The notes: generated by a model not told the origin, from the letters alone. A DNA stretch of 64,000 bases from Zoogloea sp. (GCA_016703645.1 JADJBR010000009.1:941501-1005500); one strand, 5' to 3'; positions 46,102 through 55,331 are shown, numbered from the stretch's first letter. Made by a program: numbers and translations.

Positions 46102-47678
46102 GGATTCTTCACTGCCGGTGCCGAAAGGCTCCAAACGGGCAGCAGGTGGAGGGACTGCAGATGCTGGATTCCCGACCAGGGGCTGACGCCGCCGTCCGGG
46201 TCGGTGGCCCGGATGCGCAGTCGGTAACGGCCCGGGCCTGGCTCAGGGAGGGTCAGGGCGGCTTCTCCGATGCGCTGGTCGACGACGAGATCCTGGAAGG
46301 CCTCGTCACGGGCCAGTTGGACGTCGTAGATCTGACCGGGGCGGCCGGCCCAGGCCAGACGCAAGCGCCTGTTGTAGTGCTCGACGGTGGCGGGGCCGGG
46401 GGCCGGACGGATGTCCAGCGTCTGCGGATCGCTCCACGGACCCGGGTTGCCATCGGTGCGCAGGCTGGCGATCCGCCAGGCGTAGCGGCCCGGCCCCAGG
46501 GGCGGTATGGACTGCAGCCCGTCCACCTTGCGGTCTATGGCGGGCTGGGCAAAGCGGCTGTCGTCCGCGATCTGCAGCCGGTAGCTGGACGCGTCGGGTC
46601 GGGCCGACCACGCGACGACGCCCGGCGGGGCACTGGTGGCCTCCGGGGGTTCCGGACGGGCGCGCAGTGCGATATCGCGGGTGGCGTCCCGGCCCTCCAG
46701 GCCTTCGGCATCAATGGCACGCACGCGCAGTCGGTAGTCCCCGTCGGGCAGATCGGTGAAGCGCGCCCGGGGAGTCGCGAAGACAGCCGTTGCCACCACG
46801 TCGCTGAAGGCCTCGTCGCGGGCAATCTGAGCCCGGTAGGCCACCGCCTTGGCGATCGGGGGGAAGGGAATGTCCATGGTGATCCGCCGGAACAGCGCAG
46901 GCACCTCGTCCAGGGCAGGCGCTGGCAGCAGGGCTCGCGGTGCGGGAATCGGGGCGCCCGCCCGTGCAACCACCCCAAAACCCGCCGGAAGGCCTGTGGC
47001 ATCCGCTGCCGTGGCATTGCGCATGCCGACCTCGCCCGCCGTGACCTCGGCCTGGGCCGTGCCGGCATCCGGGTCGGTCCCGGCCCGGAAGGCTGTACCG
47101 CGAACACTGAGCGTGGCCGACGGCGTGCGGATCTGATAGCGGGCGGCAGGGCCGCGCTGGGGCGCCACGGTGGATTCGATCCGTCCTTGTTCAAGGTGGA
47201 TCCGGGCGTTCTGACCGGGCAGGCCGTGGAAGCTCTGTACCTTCTCGAGGCGCGCCTGACTGCCGGGCTGAACGGTCAGGCGGGACTCATCGGGCAGCGC
47301 CAGCGTCACAAAGCCTCCGTCACCCGTACGCAGGATGGCCCCGGCCGAAACCCGGGTGTCCGGGGCCAGGGGCTTCCCGTCCATGGTGACGTCACCGCTC
47401 ACCGCCACGACCCGGGCCGTGTGGGGCTGAGCCCGCAGCCAGTTTTCCGGAATGCGCAGGGGCGAGCCGACGGGGAGACGCATGGGATTGCCGATGCGGT
47501 TGAGTGCTTTGAGCCCCTTCCATCCGAAGGGCGCGGACAGGTATTGGCGCTCCAGGCCGATCAAGGTGTCACCGGCGCGGGTGGTGTAGACGACTTCCAG
47601 ATCCGCTGCGTGGACACCGGGGCCGGCAAGCGCCAAGCCAAGGGCGGTAGCCAGGAGAGGGACGGAATGACGTGCCAC
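46098..47678 (-). CDS. FecR-domain and LysM-domain secreted protein
   Basis: A 526-residue precursor has a signal peptide (LLATALGLALAGPGVHA), a LysM-type peptidoglycan-binding motif (YTTRAGDTLIGLERQYL to LRIPENW), a FecR domain (about 85-220: GDVTMDGKPLAPDTRVSAGAIL, LTVQPGSQARLEKVQ, TPSATLSVRGTAFRAG) and fibronectin-like repeats with YRLRVRA, YRLQIADDS and YRLRIRATDPDGG. It may pass envelope signals to the CHASE2 kinase encoded behind it. GTG 47678 is chosen as it leads straight into the signal peptide; TTG 47708 is in frame. Confidence 0.85.
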   Translation of the reverse strand: MARHSVPLLATALGLALAGPGVHAADLEVVYTTRAGDTLIGLERQYLSAPFGWKGLKALNRIGNPMRLPVGSPLRIPENWLRAQPHTARVVAVSGDVTMDGKPLAPDTRVSAGAILRTGDGGFVTLALPDESRLTVQPGSQARLEKVQSFHGLPGQNARIHLEQGRIESTVAPQRGPAARYQIRTPSATLSVRGTAFRAGTDPDAGTAQAEVTAGEVGMRNATAADATGLPAGFGVVARAGAPIPAPRALLPAPALDEVPALFRRITMDIPFPPIAKAVAYRAQIARDEAFSDVVATAVFATPRARFTDLPDGDYRLRVRAIDAEGLEGRDATRDIALRARPEPPEATSAPPGVVAWSARPDASSYRLQIADDSRFAQPAIDRKVDGLQSIPPLGPGRYAWRIASLRTDGNPGPWSDPQTLDIRPAPGPATVEHYNRRLRLAWAGRPGQIYDVQLARDEAFQDLVVDQRIGEAALTLPEPGPGRYRLRIRATDPDGGVSPWSGIQHLQSLHLLPVWSLSAPAVKNP

Positions 47679-47898
47679 GGGAAAGGTCTTTCTGAAGAGT
47701 TTGGGCAACTATATTAGTTCCCGGTCCGGCGCAGGGTGCAAAACATCGCAAAATAGGCGAGAACTGCATCCTCCTGTGTCAATTCCATAACGATGTGTGT
47801 GCTTGGGAGTTCTATCATGCGCCACAGACATGCCGATTCCCCCCATTGGGCATGATCTTGTTTCTTCCCCCTCTTCAACCCGTCTTAAAGGAAAACCC

Positions 47899-48321
47899 AT
47901 GAGCTTCATCCAGGAATTCAAGGAATTTGCAATGAAGGGCAACGTCGTCGATCTGGCGGTCGGCGTCATCATCGGCGGTGCCTTCCAGAAAATCGTCGAT
48001 TCCCTTGTCAAGGACATGCTGATGCCCGTGATCGGCAAGCTCCTCGGGGGCGTCGATTTCAAGCACCTCTACATCAATCTGGGCGACAAGACCTTCGAAA
48101 CCATGGAGGCCGCCGAAAAGGCCGGTGCGCCTTTGTTCAAGTACGGTGTCTTTGTCAATTCGATCATTGATTTCACCATCGTCGCCCTGGCCATCTTCGT
48201 GGCCATCAAGGCCATGAACAAGCTCAAGCGGGATGAGCCGGCACCGGCGCCCGAGGCGCCCCCTGCCGAACCGGAAGACGTGAAGCTGCTGCGGGAAATC
48301 CGTGACGCGCTGAAGAAGTAA
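47899..48321 (+). CDS. mscL: Large-conductance mechanosensitive channel MscL
   Basis: The 140-residue protein starts [20 protein letters not shown], followed by [19 protein letters not shown] (TM1 pore helix) and [23 protein letters not shown] (TM2), with the basic/acidic C-terminal bundle. It opens under membrane tension to relieve osmotic shock. It stands between two opposite-strand parts of a signalling locus. Confidence 0.97.
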   Translation: MSFIQEFKEFAMKGNVVDLAVGVIIGGAFQKIVDSLVKDMLMPVIGKLLGGVDFKHLYINLGDKTFETMEAAEKAGAPLFKYGVFVNSIIDFTIVALAIFVAIKAMNKLKRDEPAPAPEAPPAEPEDVKLLREIRDALKK

Positions 48322-48333
48322 GCGCGCGAAGCC

Positions 48334-48355
48334 GGGGGCCCGTGGCCGGGCCCCC
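48334..48355 (+). terminator. Terminator-like hairpin after mscL
   Basis: GGGGGCCC (48334-48341), six-base loop, GGGCCCCC (48348-48355); no T-tract follows. It lies between convergent mscL and the regulator remnant. Confidence 0.5.
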
Positions 48356-48362
48356 GAAGCGG

Positions 48363-48695
48363 TCAGGCCGGTGACATCGCGGCCTCGCCGAGGGCCGACG
48401 ATTCGGATGGATCGATCTTCTCCAGCCGATAGCCGAAGTTGTAGGTCGGGGTCAGGCGGAAGCCGTTTTCAGGGCGCAGATTGAGTTTGCTGCGTACGCG
48501 GCTGATATGGGTATCCACCGTGCGGGTTGCCAGATCGGGGTTGCGCCCCCACACCGCCTCCAGCAGATGACCCCGCGACAGCAGGCGACCCAGGTTGCGG
48601 AACAGGAAGGCAGCCAGCTCGAATTCCTTGTCGGTCATCTCCACTGCCACGCCATCGATGGCGGCGCGCGTCAAGGTAGTTGTCGCCTCGGTCAT
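48363..48695 (-). pseudogene. Response regulator, DNA-binding half (split by IS)
   Basis: The frame encodes an OmpR-type winged helix: VEMTDKEFELAAFLFRNLGRLLSR, AVWGRNPDLATRTVDTHISRVRSKL and FRLTPTYNFGYRLE. The receiver half is at 50126-50752. Joining both at the target duplication restores FDLVKKSLSIDGVAVEM without a gap, so the two were one gene. The present ATG (48695) comes from the insertion element and overlaps the transposase stop (ATGA), so a free DNA-binding domain might still be made. Confidence 0.9.
48657..48661. repeat. Target-site duplication, left copy
   Basis: GATGG here and at 50318-50322 flank the IS3-family element. Removing the element and one copy restores the response-regulator reading frame. 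Confidence 0.85.
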
Positions 48696-49784
48696 GCAGC
48701 CAACTGTTGAGTATTCACGTCAGGCAAATGCGTCTTTATGACGGACTCACGTTCCGGGTTGAGCGTGACTGCGCCAATGGGCGACCAGTTGCGCGTATTG
48801 CCGGACCAACGCGCCGGGTTGAGTTCGCGAGCCTCGGTGTAAAGAGCATGCCTGGCAGCCAGAATCGCCTGATCCTCACCGGCATGGCGCTGGGCCGGAC
48901 TGACGTAGCGGATACCGCTGTGACGATGATCGACGTTGTACCACTGGACGAAGCCGGCTGCCCAGGCGCGCGCCTCGTCGAGGTCGGCGAAGCCTCGGGT
49001 GGGAAACTCGGGCCGGTACTTGGCGGTGCGAAACAGCGACTCGGCATAGGCATTGTCATCGCTGACCCGTGGGCGCGAGTACGAGGGTTTGACGCCCAGC
49101 CAGTTGAGCATGGCCAGTACCGTCGTGGCTTTCAAGGTCGAGCCGTTGTCGCCGTGCAGAACCGGCTTGGCGCTCAAGGCGGCAATCCCTTCGGCCAGCG
49201 CCGTGCGGCGCACCAGATGGGCGGCATGGTCGGCATGGTCGCTATCATGCACCTCCCAGCCGACGATCTTGCGGCTGTACAAGTCGAGAATCAGGTAAAG
49301 GTGGAACCAGCGCCCCGTGACTTGTGCCGGCAGGTAGGTCATGTCCCAGCACCAAACCTGGCGCACGGCGGTAGCGATGTGCGTGGTCGGCGGCCGGACC
49401 GCCTTGGGTGTCTTGGCGCGCCCACGGTGAGCGGATTGCCCATGCGCGCGCAGGATGCGGCTGAAGGTGGATTCGCTGGCCAGATAGACCCCTTCATCGG
49501 CCAGCATGGGCACGATGCGCGCCGGCGGCACGGCGGCAAAGCGCGGCGCATTGGCGAGGGCCAGCACCTAGGCGCGCTCGGCCTCAGAGAGGGGCATGGG
49601 GCGGGACAGGGCGCACTGCCTGCGGCCTACGATCACCGCCGACAAGGCCTTCGCCAGCTTGCCAGCGTTGCAGCGTGCGCAAGTTGATGCCGGCCATCTC
49701 GCAGGCGGGCTTCAAGCGCGCGCCTGCCGCCTGCGCAACATGGATATCTCGGGCCAGTGCCTGGCGATCTTCGAGGCCGATCAT
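48692..49784 (-). pseudogene. IS3-family transposase OrfB (frameshift plus internal amber stop)
   Basis: The frame starts MIGLEDRQALARDIHVAQ with GARLKPACEMAGINLRTLQRW at its OrfA stop (ATGA). It shifts frame near 49590 (PPHAPL then SEAERA) and meets TAG at 49568-49570. The rve catalytic core is otherwise complete: WCWDMTYLP, LHGDNGS and the Glu of AYAESLF. GTG 49567 could restart a 291-residue piece. Two separate lesions show decay. Confidence 0.85.
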
Positions 49785-50253
49785 TCGCCCTCTCCCTTGT
49801 TGAAGATCGCCGCGACTTTTTTGACAGGACCAGTAGGGCTGCCGTTTCGGCCAGCGCCCGGTCTTTGCGCAGCAGTTCGCGTTCGAGCTCCTTGATCCGC
49901 TTCTTGTCTTGCCGGGTGGCTTGCGGACTGGCGCGGGCCTCCTCGGGCTCGGCCAAGGCCGCGGTGGCGCTGGCACACCACTGATCGAGTTCGGCCGGAT
50001 ATACGCCGTGCTCACGACACCAGGCGCTCTTGCCGGCCTCGTCCATCGCCGCCGTAGTGATCACCGCTTCGAGTCGAGCGCGCGCAGTCCAGGCCCGCCC
50101 TCGGGCGGGCCTGGACTGCGCATCCTCACGCCATCGTTCCAATGTCTGCACCGAAACCCCAATCTCTTGTGATACCACGCCCACTTGGGCGCTCTCCGGC
50201 GGCAACAACCGCGCCACCGCTCTGTTCCTGAATGCTTCTCCGTACCGAGCCAT
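49781..50253 (-). pseudogene. IS3-family transposase OrfA (HTH), frameshifted at an A-run
   Basis: It begins MARYGEAFRNRAVARLLPPE, has the HTH IGVSVQTLERWREDA and a Leu-rich helix DKKRIKELERELLRKDRALAE. At AAAAAAG the frame shifts: the family end VAAIFNKGEGE is read only in another frame. A one-base deletion or programmed slippage at the A6 run would both explain this; the OrfB lesions favour decay. Confidence 0.8.
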
Positions 50254-50752
50254 CTCTCATCCTTGTCGCCCCCAGGTTCAACATCATAGAGAGGCGACAA
50301 CTATTCTGACGCGGGGGGATGGACAGGGACTTCTTGACCAGGTCGAAATGATAGGGCGCCACCGTCAAGGTCTGGTTGGTGTTGCGAGGCTGGGCCCGAC
50401 GCAGTACGGCTTCGATGCGCGACAGCAGTTCGATGCGGCGGGGCGGTTTGATGAGGTAATCATCGGCACCGGCACTGAAGGCGTTGGCAATATCCTCTTC
50501 CGCATCCCGGGAGGTGATGAAGATGGCCGGGGTGTCATTGCCCCGCTCCACCCGCAGCCAGCGCAGCACCTGCTCACCGGTCAGGTCGGGCAGCACCCAA
50601 TCCACCAGAAAGAGGTCAAAACTCTCACGGCTGGCGACCCGCATCAATTCGCGGGCCAGTCCAAAGCCATGCACGTCGTGCCCGGCGTCCCTCAGCCAGC
50701 CGGTCAGCACTTCCATCTGGGCCGGGTCGTCTTCGAGAATAGCTAATCGCAC
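50126..50752 (-). pseudogene. Response regulator, receiver half (split by IS)
   Basis: The first about 143 residues are host sequence: a receiver with LAILEDDPAQMEVL, phospho-Asp in LFLVDWVLPDLTG, ITSRDAEED, and YLIKPPRR. Then the linker breaks off at FDLVKKSLSI and continues into insertion-element DNA for about 66 foreign residues. The DNA-binding half is at 48363-48695. A stand-alone receiver could still be made and compete for phosphate. Its likely sensor is the CHASE2 kinase nearby. Confidence 0.9.
50318..50322. repeat. Target-site duplication, right copy
   Basis: GATGG, the partner of 48657-48661. Confidence 0.85.
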
Positions 50753-50836
50753 GCTGGTTTACCTTTATCGAGAAATTGAAGCATGCCATTCGGGACTGGG
50801 CGCCAGCATTGACCGGCGAAATCCCCGAAGGCGCAT

Positions 50837-51478
50837 TTACGCGTAATCACCTACATACGGATTGCTGTCCCGCTCTTCACCGAAGTTTGACATCGGCCCG
50901 TGACCGGGAATAAAACTCACATCGTTGCCCAGGGGCCATAGCTTCTGCCGGATCGAATTGATCAGATCCTTGTGATTGCCCCGGGGAAAATCCGTCCGTC
51001 CGATCGAGCCGGCAAAGAGCACATCACCCACCACGGCCAGCCTCGCCGTATTGCTGAAGAACACCACATGGCCCGGCGTGTGGCCCGGGCAATGAATCAC
51101 AGACAGGCTTTCCTCACCCACCTGGACCACGTCGCCGTCCGACAGCCAGCGATCCGGCGTGAATGCTTCGACATGGGGAAAGCCGAACATCTTGCTCTGT
51201 TTGGGCAGATCGTCGATCCAGAAGGCATCGCCTTTCTCCGGCCCCTCGATGGGAACGCCCAACTGTTTCGCCAGACTTGCCGTACCGCCGGCATGATCGA
51301 TGTGACCGTGGGTCAGGAGGATCCGCTCAATCGTCACGTCAAGGGCGTCGACCGCCTTCAAAATGCGCTCGGGGTTGCCGCCTGGATCCACCACCGCCGC
51401 TCTTTGGGTTCTGTCGCACCACAGGATTGAGCAGTTCTGTTCAAACGGAGTGACGGGAACGATCTGGTATCTGAGCAT
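50837..51478 (-). CDS. MBL-fold metallo-hydrolase (glyoxalase II-like, YcbL type)
   Basis: The 213-residue protein has the metallo-beta-lactamase motif LLTHGHIDHAGG (HxHxDH), later VIHCPGHTPGHVVFF, VVGDVLFAGSIGRTD and IPGHGP. It resembles YcbL-type hydrolases related to glyoxalase II, which split thioesters. ATG 51478; the gene runs alone behind the response regulator remnant. Confidence 0.88.
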   Translation of the reverse strand: MLRYQIVPVTPFEQNCSILWCDRTQRAAVVDPGGNPERILKAVDALDVTIERILLTHGHIDHAGGTASLAKQLGVPIEGPEKGDAFWIDDLPKQSKMFGFPHVEAFTPDRWLSDGDVVQVGEESLSVIHCPGHTPGHVVFFSNTARLAVVGDVLFAGSIGRTDFPRGNHKDLINSIRQKLWPLGNDVSFIPGHGPMSNFGEERDSNPYVGDYA

Positions 51479-51799
51479 GGTATTAAGTTGCCTGCCAACG
51501 GGGCAGGGATCGATAAAGAGACTACTTACGCCTCGGCCGCATTTTTTTCAAGGCCGCTGTGAAAGCGCTCCACATGCCGTCAAGTTTATCACGCTCAAAT
51601 TGGGGAGCCATTGACCCTGTCGGCTCCCCGGCGCCTATTGGGCCTGCCGACACGCTTGTTTTCACACTGGATTTGATTGCATTTATCCAAGTGTCAAAAA
51701 GCAATGCCAATCAAATTGCCGGGTGCGCCCATTGATGCAGTGAGAGATCATCGCGGGATCTGGCAATGGGGACACCCATGCCAGAAATGGAGACGTCAC
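51479..51799. other. Spacer between MBL gene and IS5-type element
   Basis: No supported gene. A minus-strand frame (51522-51710) ends in a basic KKMRPRRK but has no recognisable family or ribosome site. A GGGAGCC/GGCTCCC dyad occurs near 51603-51630. Confidence 0.4.
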
Positions 51800-51803
51800 C
51801 TAA

Positions 51804-53190
51804 CAGGGTGTTGAAAATCTCCGCCTCACCTTCGGTCTTCCAGCGGCCTGGAAAAATTACGCTGGAGCAAACCCGAGTAGATCCGTCTCAATGACGATTC
51901 GGACCGTGTTTCCCGCCGATGGTGCAAGGGTAATTGAGCGGCGCGGGCGTCGCAGCAAGTACCACCTATTCAATAACGACTTCCGCAATGCCCGTGCAGC
52001 AATGGCACCTCTCAATCACGATGCCAGCAAATTGCCCAGCCGCGTCAGGTTGTAGGCGGCGAAATTCAGCAGGGCGTGAGCGCGAATCGTCTCCAGGCCG
52101 CGTGCCATCAAACGACGCAATGTACCGATGTCCTTCGCCCAGCCAAACGCCTCTTCGATCATCTTGCGACGACGCAGGCTGACTGCATACGCTTCGGTGA
52201 CCTTTATCTCCGAAGGCACGGCACTGCCCTTGGTCTTGGCAGCCACATGCGGCAGCACCCCCAATGGCCCGAGCGCAGCGATGAAATCAGCCGTGTCGTA
52301 ACCCCGGTCGGCCGCCAGTGTCGGCTGGCGCGTCGCATCGGCCGGCTTGACGGTGCGTTTGACCATCACCAGCGCGGCCTCGCGCTCGGCGGTGCCGGTG
52401 GCCTGCGTGGTATGCACATCGACGATCAGACCGTGCCGGTTCTCCGCCAGAGCATGGGTCGTGAAGCTCAGATAGGCGCCTGCGCCGCCTTTGCTGGCAA
52501 GCAAGGCTTCCGGGTCGGTGCGTGAGACGTGCGTTGCGTTCGAGCGCTTCTGGCCCCGGAAGTCCACCTCGGCGTTACGGCCTTGATCCGGCCCGGGCGG
52601 CTCATCCGAGCCGTCGCGTGCAGCCAGACTCTTGTGTGAAGCCCAAGCCCGCAGCAGCGAACCGTCAACGCTGAAATGTTCGTCCGAGACCAGCTCGGCC
52701 CACTGCCCGATCGCCACCACGCCCGTGAAGAACTCGCGCATCACGCTTTCCTTGAGCAGTCGCTCCCGATTAGCTGAGAAGCTTGAGTGGTCCCACACCG
52801 CCTCGTCCAGCGTCAGGCCCACGAACCAGCGATACATCATGTTGAAATCGATATGCTCGACCAACGCCCGCTCTGAACGAATCGAGAATAGACATTGCAA
52901 CAACGAGGCGCGCAGAAGACGCTCCGGCGCAATCGACGGACGGCCACCTTCGGCATACAGAGAGTCGAAAGTCGGCGACATCGAACGGAGTACCAAATCG
53001 GCCAGCACTTTCACCCGACGCAGCGGATGCTCGGTCGGAATGCGCTCCTCAATATTGACGTAGCTAAACAAGGCGTTCTGTTTGTGGTCGGGGCCGCGCA
53101 TCGGAGTATTACTGGTTCGCTAATTTGAATGGAATTATAACAAGACCGAAACCCTTGCGGTCCTTGGCTCTGGGGTAAATCAACACCCTG
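51804..53190 (-). mobile_element. IS5-type insertion sequence, 1387 bp, with CTAA duplication
   Basis: Ends carry CAGGGTGTTGA (51804-51814) and its complement TCAACACCCTG (53180-53190). A direct CTAA flanks both ends (51800-51803; 53191-53194), the expected 4-base target duplication. One intact transposase lies inside on the minus strand, with about 210 non-coding bases at its 3' end. It sits between genes, so no host gene is broken. Confidence 0.88.
52016..53101 (-). CDS. IS5-family transposase
   Basis: The 361-residue DDE transposase has the N-terminal conserved helix block (DLVLRSMSPTFDSLYAEGGRPSIAPERLLRA, MMYRWFVGL), the first Asp in FSVDGSLLRAWASHKS, the second in LAADRGYDTADF, and the E-motif with Y-x-R analogue (SLRRRKMIEEAFGWAKD). 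The frame is uninterrupted from MRGPDHKQNALFSY to the stop, so it could be active. Confidence 0.92.
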   Translation of the reverse strand: MRGPDHKQNALFSYVNIEERIPTEHPLRRVKVLADLVLRSMSPTFDSLYAEGGRPSIAPERLLRASLLQCLFSIRSERALVEHIDFNMMYRWFVGLTLDEAVWDHSSFSANRERLLKESVMREFFTGVVAIGQWAELVSDEHFSVDGSLLRAWASHKSLAARDGSDEPPGPDQGRNAEVDFRGQKRSNATHVSRTDPEALLASKGGAGAYLSFTTHALAENRHGLIVDVHTTQATGTAEREAALVMVKRTVKPADATRQPTLAADRGYDTADFIAALGPLGVLPHVAAKTKGSAVPSEIKVTEAYAVSLRRRKMIEEAFGWAKDIGTLRRLMARGLETIRAHALLNFAAYNLTRLGNLLAS

Positions 53191-53228
53191 CTAACCGCAA
53201 TGGGCGAGGCGTAACCTGGGTTGTGGGT

Positions 53229-53852
53229 TCAGCGTGGGAAGGTGCGTGGTTCAGTGAGGGCGATGTAGCGGCTGCGATCCTGCTCGAAGCGATTGCGGAT
53301 GGCCTCGATGTCGCGTCGCTTGGCCTCCATGATCGAGTTCTGGGCGGCCAGCTCGCTGTCGGATTCGCGCAGGGATGCTGCAAGGGCGGGAGGCATGGCG
53401 CGCTTCTGGAAAAACTCGGCTTCGCGCAGCAGCCCGGTGCGTTTCTTCATCAACTGCGCATGGCGGGCTTCCGCCTGCCGGAGCTCCAGCTCGACGCTCT
53501 CGATGGCCCGGTCGCGTCGGCTGTCGATGTCGGCCACGCTGGAGTAGGTTTCGAGCAGGGACTGATTGCGCCGCATCTCGGCCCGCTGGCGGGCCACCTC
53601 GGCACGGCGGGCGCGTTCCTCGGCTTCGCGGCGGGCCAACTGCTCGGGGCTCAGGGGCGCCTCCACCGTGCGCCGTACCGTGCCCTGGGGGCTCATCTCG
53701 CGGTAGCTCTTGCCGAAGCACTGGGGTGGCAGCACGTCACCACATACCTGGTGGCCGTTGTCCGTGCAGCAGTAGACCGTACCCTTCGATGCCGTCTGGG
53801 CGTGGGCGAGGGGCATGGCCAGCAGCAGGGAAACGAGCATCAGACGTCGCAT
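53229..53852 (-). CDS. DUF4124-like secreted protein with coiled coil
   Basis: The 207-residue precursor has signal peptide MLVSLLLAMPLAHA. A Cys-rich VYCCTDNGHQVCGDVLPPQC follows, as in DUF4124-type proteins, then a long charged coiled coil rich in Arg/Glu (EAEERARRAEVARQRAEMRR). It probably sits in the periplasm; function unknown. ATG 53852 is used, just after the pyrE stop; an in-frame ATG at 53870 overlaps pyrE. Confidence 0.75.
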   Translation of the reverse strand: MRRLMLVSLLLAMPLAHAQTASKGTVYCCTDNGHQVCGDVLPPQCFGKSYREMSPQGTVRRTVEAPLSPEQLARREAEERARRAEVARQRAEMRRNQSLLETYSSVADIDSRRDRAIESVELELRQAEARHAQLMKKRTGLLREAEFFQKRAMPPALAASLRESDSELAAQNSIMEAKRRDIEAIRNRFEQDRSRYIALTEPRTFPR

Positions 53853-53856
53853 GGGT

Positions 53857-54504
53857 TCAGGCGTCTCCACTCACACCGTAGGTTTCGCGGTATCGCTGGA
53901 CCGCTTCAAGGTTTGCCTTCAGGGCCGGGCTGTCGGCGAGATAACCGATCAGATCCTTCAGGCTCGCCACGGCCAGCACCGGAATGTCATAGGCTTCCCG
54001 CACCTCCTGGACCGCCGACAGGCTGCCGGTGCCACGCTCCATGCGGTCGAGGGCGATGACCACGGCGGAGGGCGTCGCACCATGGGCGCGTATGATCTCG
54101 ACGGACTCGCGAACGGAAGTGCCGGCAGAGATCACGTCGTCGAGGATGGCCACACGACCCTGCAGGGGCGCGCCAACCAGGGTGCCGCCTTCGCCATGAT
54201 CCTTGGCTTCCTTGCGGTTGAAACAGAAGGGCAGGTTGTGCCCGTGTTCGGCCAGACGCATGGCTGTGCCGGCCACCAGTGGAATGCCCTTGTACGCCGG
54301 CCCGAACAACATGTCGCAGGGCAGGCTCGCCGACAGCAGGGTACGGGCATAGAAACCACAAAGCGCGCCGAAGGACGCGCCGTCATTGAAGAGGCCCGCA
54401 TTGAAGAAGTAAGGGGACAGGCGACCCGCCTTGGTCACGAACTCCCCAAACCTCAAAACGCCCTTGTCACACGAGAGGGCAATGAAATCACGGCTAAAAT
54501 CCAC
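53857..54504 (-). CDS. pyrE: Orotate phosphoribosyltransferase
   Basis: The 215-residue enzyme makes OMP from orotate and PRPP. Visible: LSPYFFNAGLF, MLFGPAYKGIPL, FNRKEAKDHGEGG (catalytic loop) and the PRPP motif VAILDDVISAGTS. GTG 54504 has GGGAG upstream; a TTG at 54519 is in frame. It is divergent from the exonuclease gene with a very short shared spacer, and reads into the DUF4124-like gene. Confidence 0.95.
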   Translation of the reverse strand: MDFSRDFIALSCDKGVLRFGEFVTKAGRLSPYFFNAGLFNDGASFGALCGFYARTLLSASLPCDMLFGPAYKGIPLVAGTAMRLAEHGHNLPFCFNRKEAKDHGEGGTLVGAPLQGRVAILDDVISAGTSVRESVEIIRAHGATPSAVVIALDRMERGTGSLSAVQEVREAYDIPVLAVASLKDLIGYLADSPALKANLEAVQRYRETYGVSGDA

Positions 54505-54530
54505 GATGCTCCCAGCCAAAAAATCGGACC

Positions 54531-55331
54531 ATGTCTCAAAAAATGTTACGCGTTGTTTCCGCCAACCTCAACGGCATCCGCTCCGCAAACGTGAAGGGTT
54601 TCCTCAATTGGCTCAACAAGCAGGATGCCGACTTGGTCTGCGTCCAGGAGTTGAAGGCCCAGATCGACGACCTTTCACCGGATATGCGTAAGCCCGGCAT
54701 ATATACCGGATACTTTCATTGTGCGGTGAAGAAGGGCTACAGCGGGGTGGGAATCTACACCCGCCGGCCCCCCGATCGCGTCATCGAAGGCCTTGGTAAC
54801 GAGGAGTTCGACGCCGAAGGCCGCTATCTGCAGCTTGATTTTGGCTCCCTGTCGGTCGTTTCCCTCTACCTGCCCTCCGGCTCCAGCTCGGAGGAGCGCC
54901 AGGCTGCAAAGTTCCGCTTCATGGATCTGTTCCTGCCCCACATGGCGGCGCTGCGCGCGAGTGGACGCGAAGTGATTATCTGCGGTGACTGGAATATCGC
55001 CCATCAGGCCATCGATCTCAAGAACTGGCGTTCAAATCAGAAGAACTCGGGCTTCCTGCCCGAAGAGCGTGCCTGGTTCGGACGCTTGCTGACGGAACAG
55101 GGTTGGGTCGACACTTACCGCAGCCTGCACCCCGACGCCACTGATGCCTGCTACACGTGGTGGTCCAACCGGGGTCAGGCATGGGCCAAGAACGTGGGTT
55201 GGCGTCTCGACTACCAGCTCGCCACCCCCGGAGTCGGTGCGCTGGCGCAAAGTGCCACGGTATACAAGGATGAACGCTTCAGCGATCACGCGCCCCTCAC
55301 CGTGGACTACGCGCACCCTTTTCGCACCTGA
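54531..55331 (+). CDS. xth: Exodeoxyribonuclease III
   Basis: The 266-residue AP endonuclease/3' exonuclease repairs abasic sites. It has VVSANLNGIRSA, VCVQELKAQ (metal Glu), YSGVGIYTR, IICGDWNIAHQAIDLKN, RLDYQLATP, and the final RFSDHAPLTVDY (catalytic D-H). ATG 54531. Confidence 0.95.
   Translation: MSQKMLRVVSANLNGIRSANVKGFLNWLNKQDADLVCVQELKAQIDDLSPDMRKPGIYTGYFHCAVKKGYSGVGIYTRRPPDRVIEGLGNEEFDAEGRYLQLDFGSLSVVSLYLPSGSSSEERQAAKFRFMDLFLPHMAALRASGREVIICGDWNIAHQAIDLKNWRSNQKNSGFLPEERAWFGRLLTEQGWVDTYRSLHPDATDACYTWWSNRGQAWAKNVGWRLDYQLATPGVGALAQSATVYKDERFSDHAPLTVDYAHPFRT

Larger units (their letters stand above)
48662..50317 (-). mobile_element. Decayed IS3-family insertion sequence, about 1656 bp
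   Basis: The element splits a response regulator gene. Ends share an inverted repeat: TAGTTGTCGCCTC at 48677-48689 and its exact complement at 50291-50303, with an outer CGCGTCA also repeated (48667-48673; 50307-50313). Target duplication is GATGG or ATGG (4 or 5 bp; the end is ambiguous by one G). It encodes OrfA and OrfB on the minus strand, both with lesions, so it should not move by itself. Confidence 0.88.

Noticed and set aside
43576-46227. Very long plus-strand frame opposite the CHASE2 kinase
   Set aside because: No start signals, low-complexity Gly/Gln/His composition, typical antisense artefact in GC-rich DNA.
49781-50253. Calling the OrfA A6G slip a proven programmed frameshift
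   Set aside because: OrfB has two further lesions in the same element, so simple decay is at least as likely.
51522-51710. Possible 62-codon gene on the minus strand before the IS5 element
   Set aside because: Start would be TTG, no ribosome site, no domain; the KKMRPRRK tail alone is not enough.
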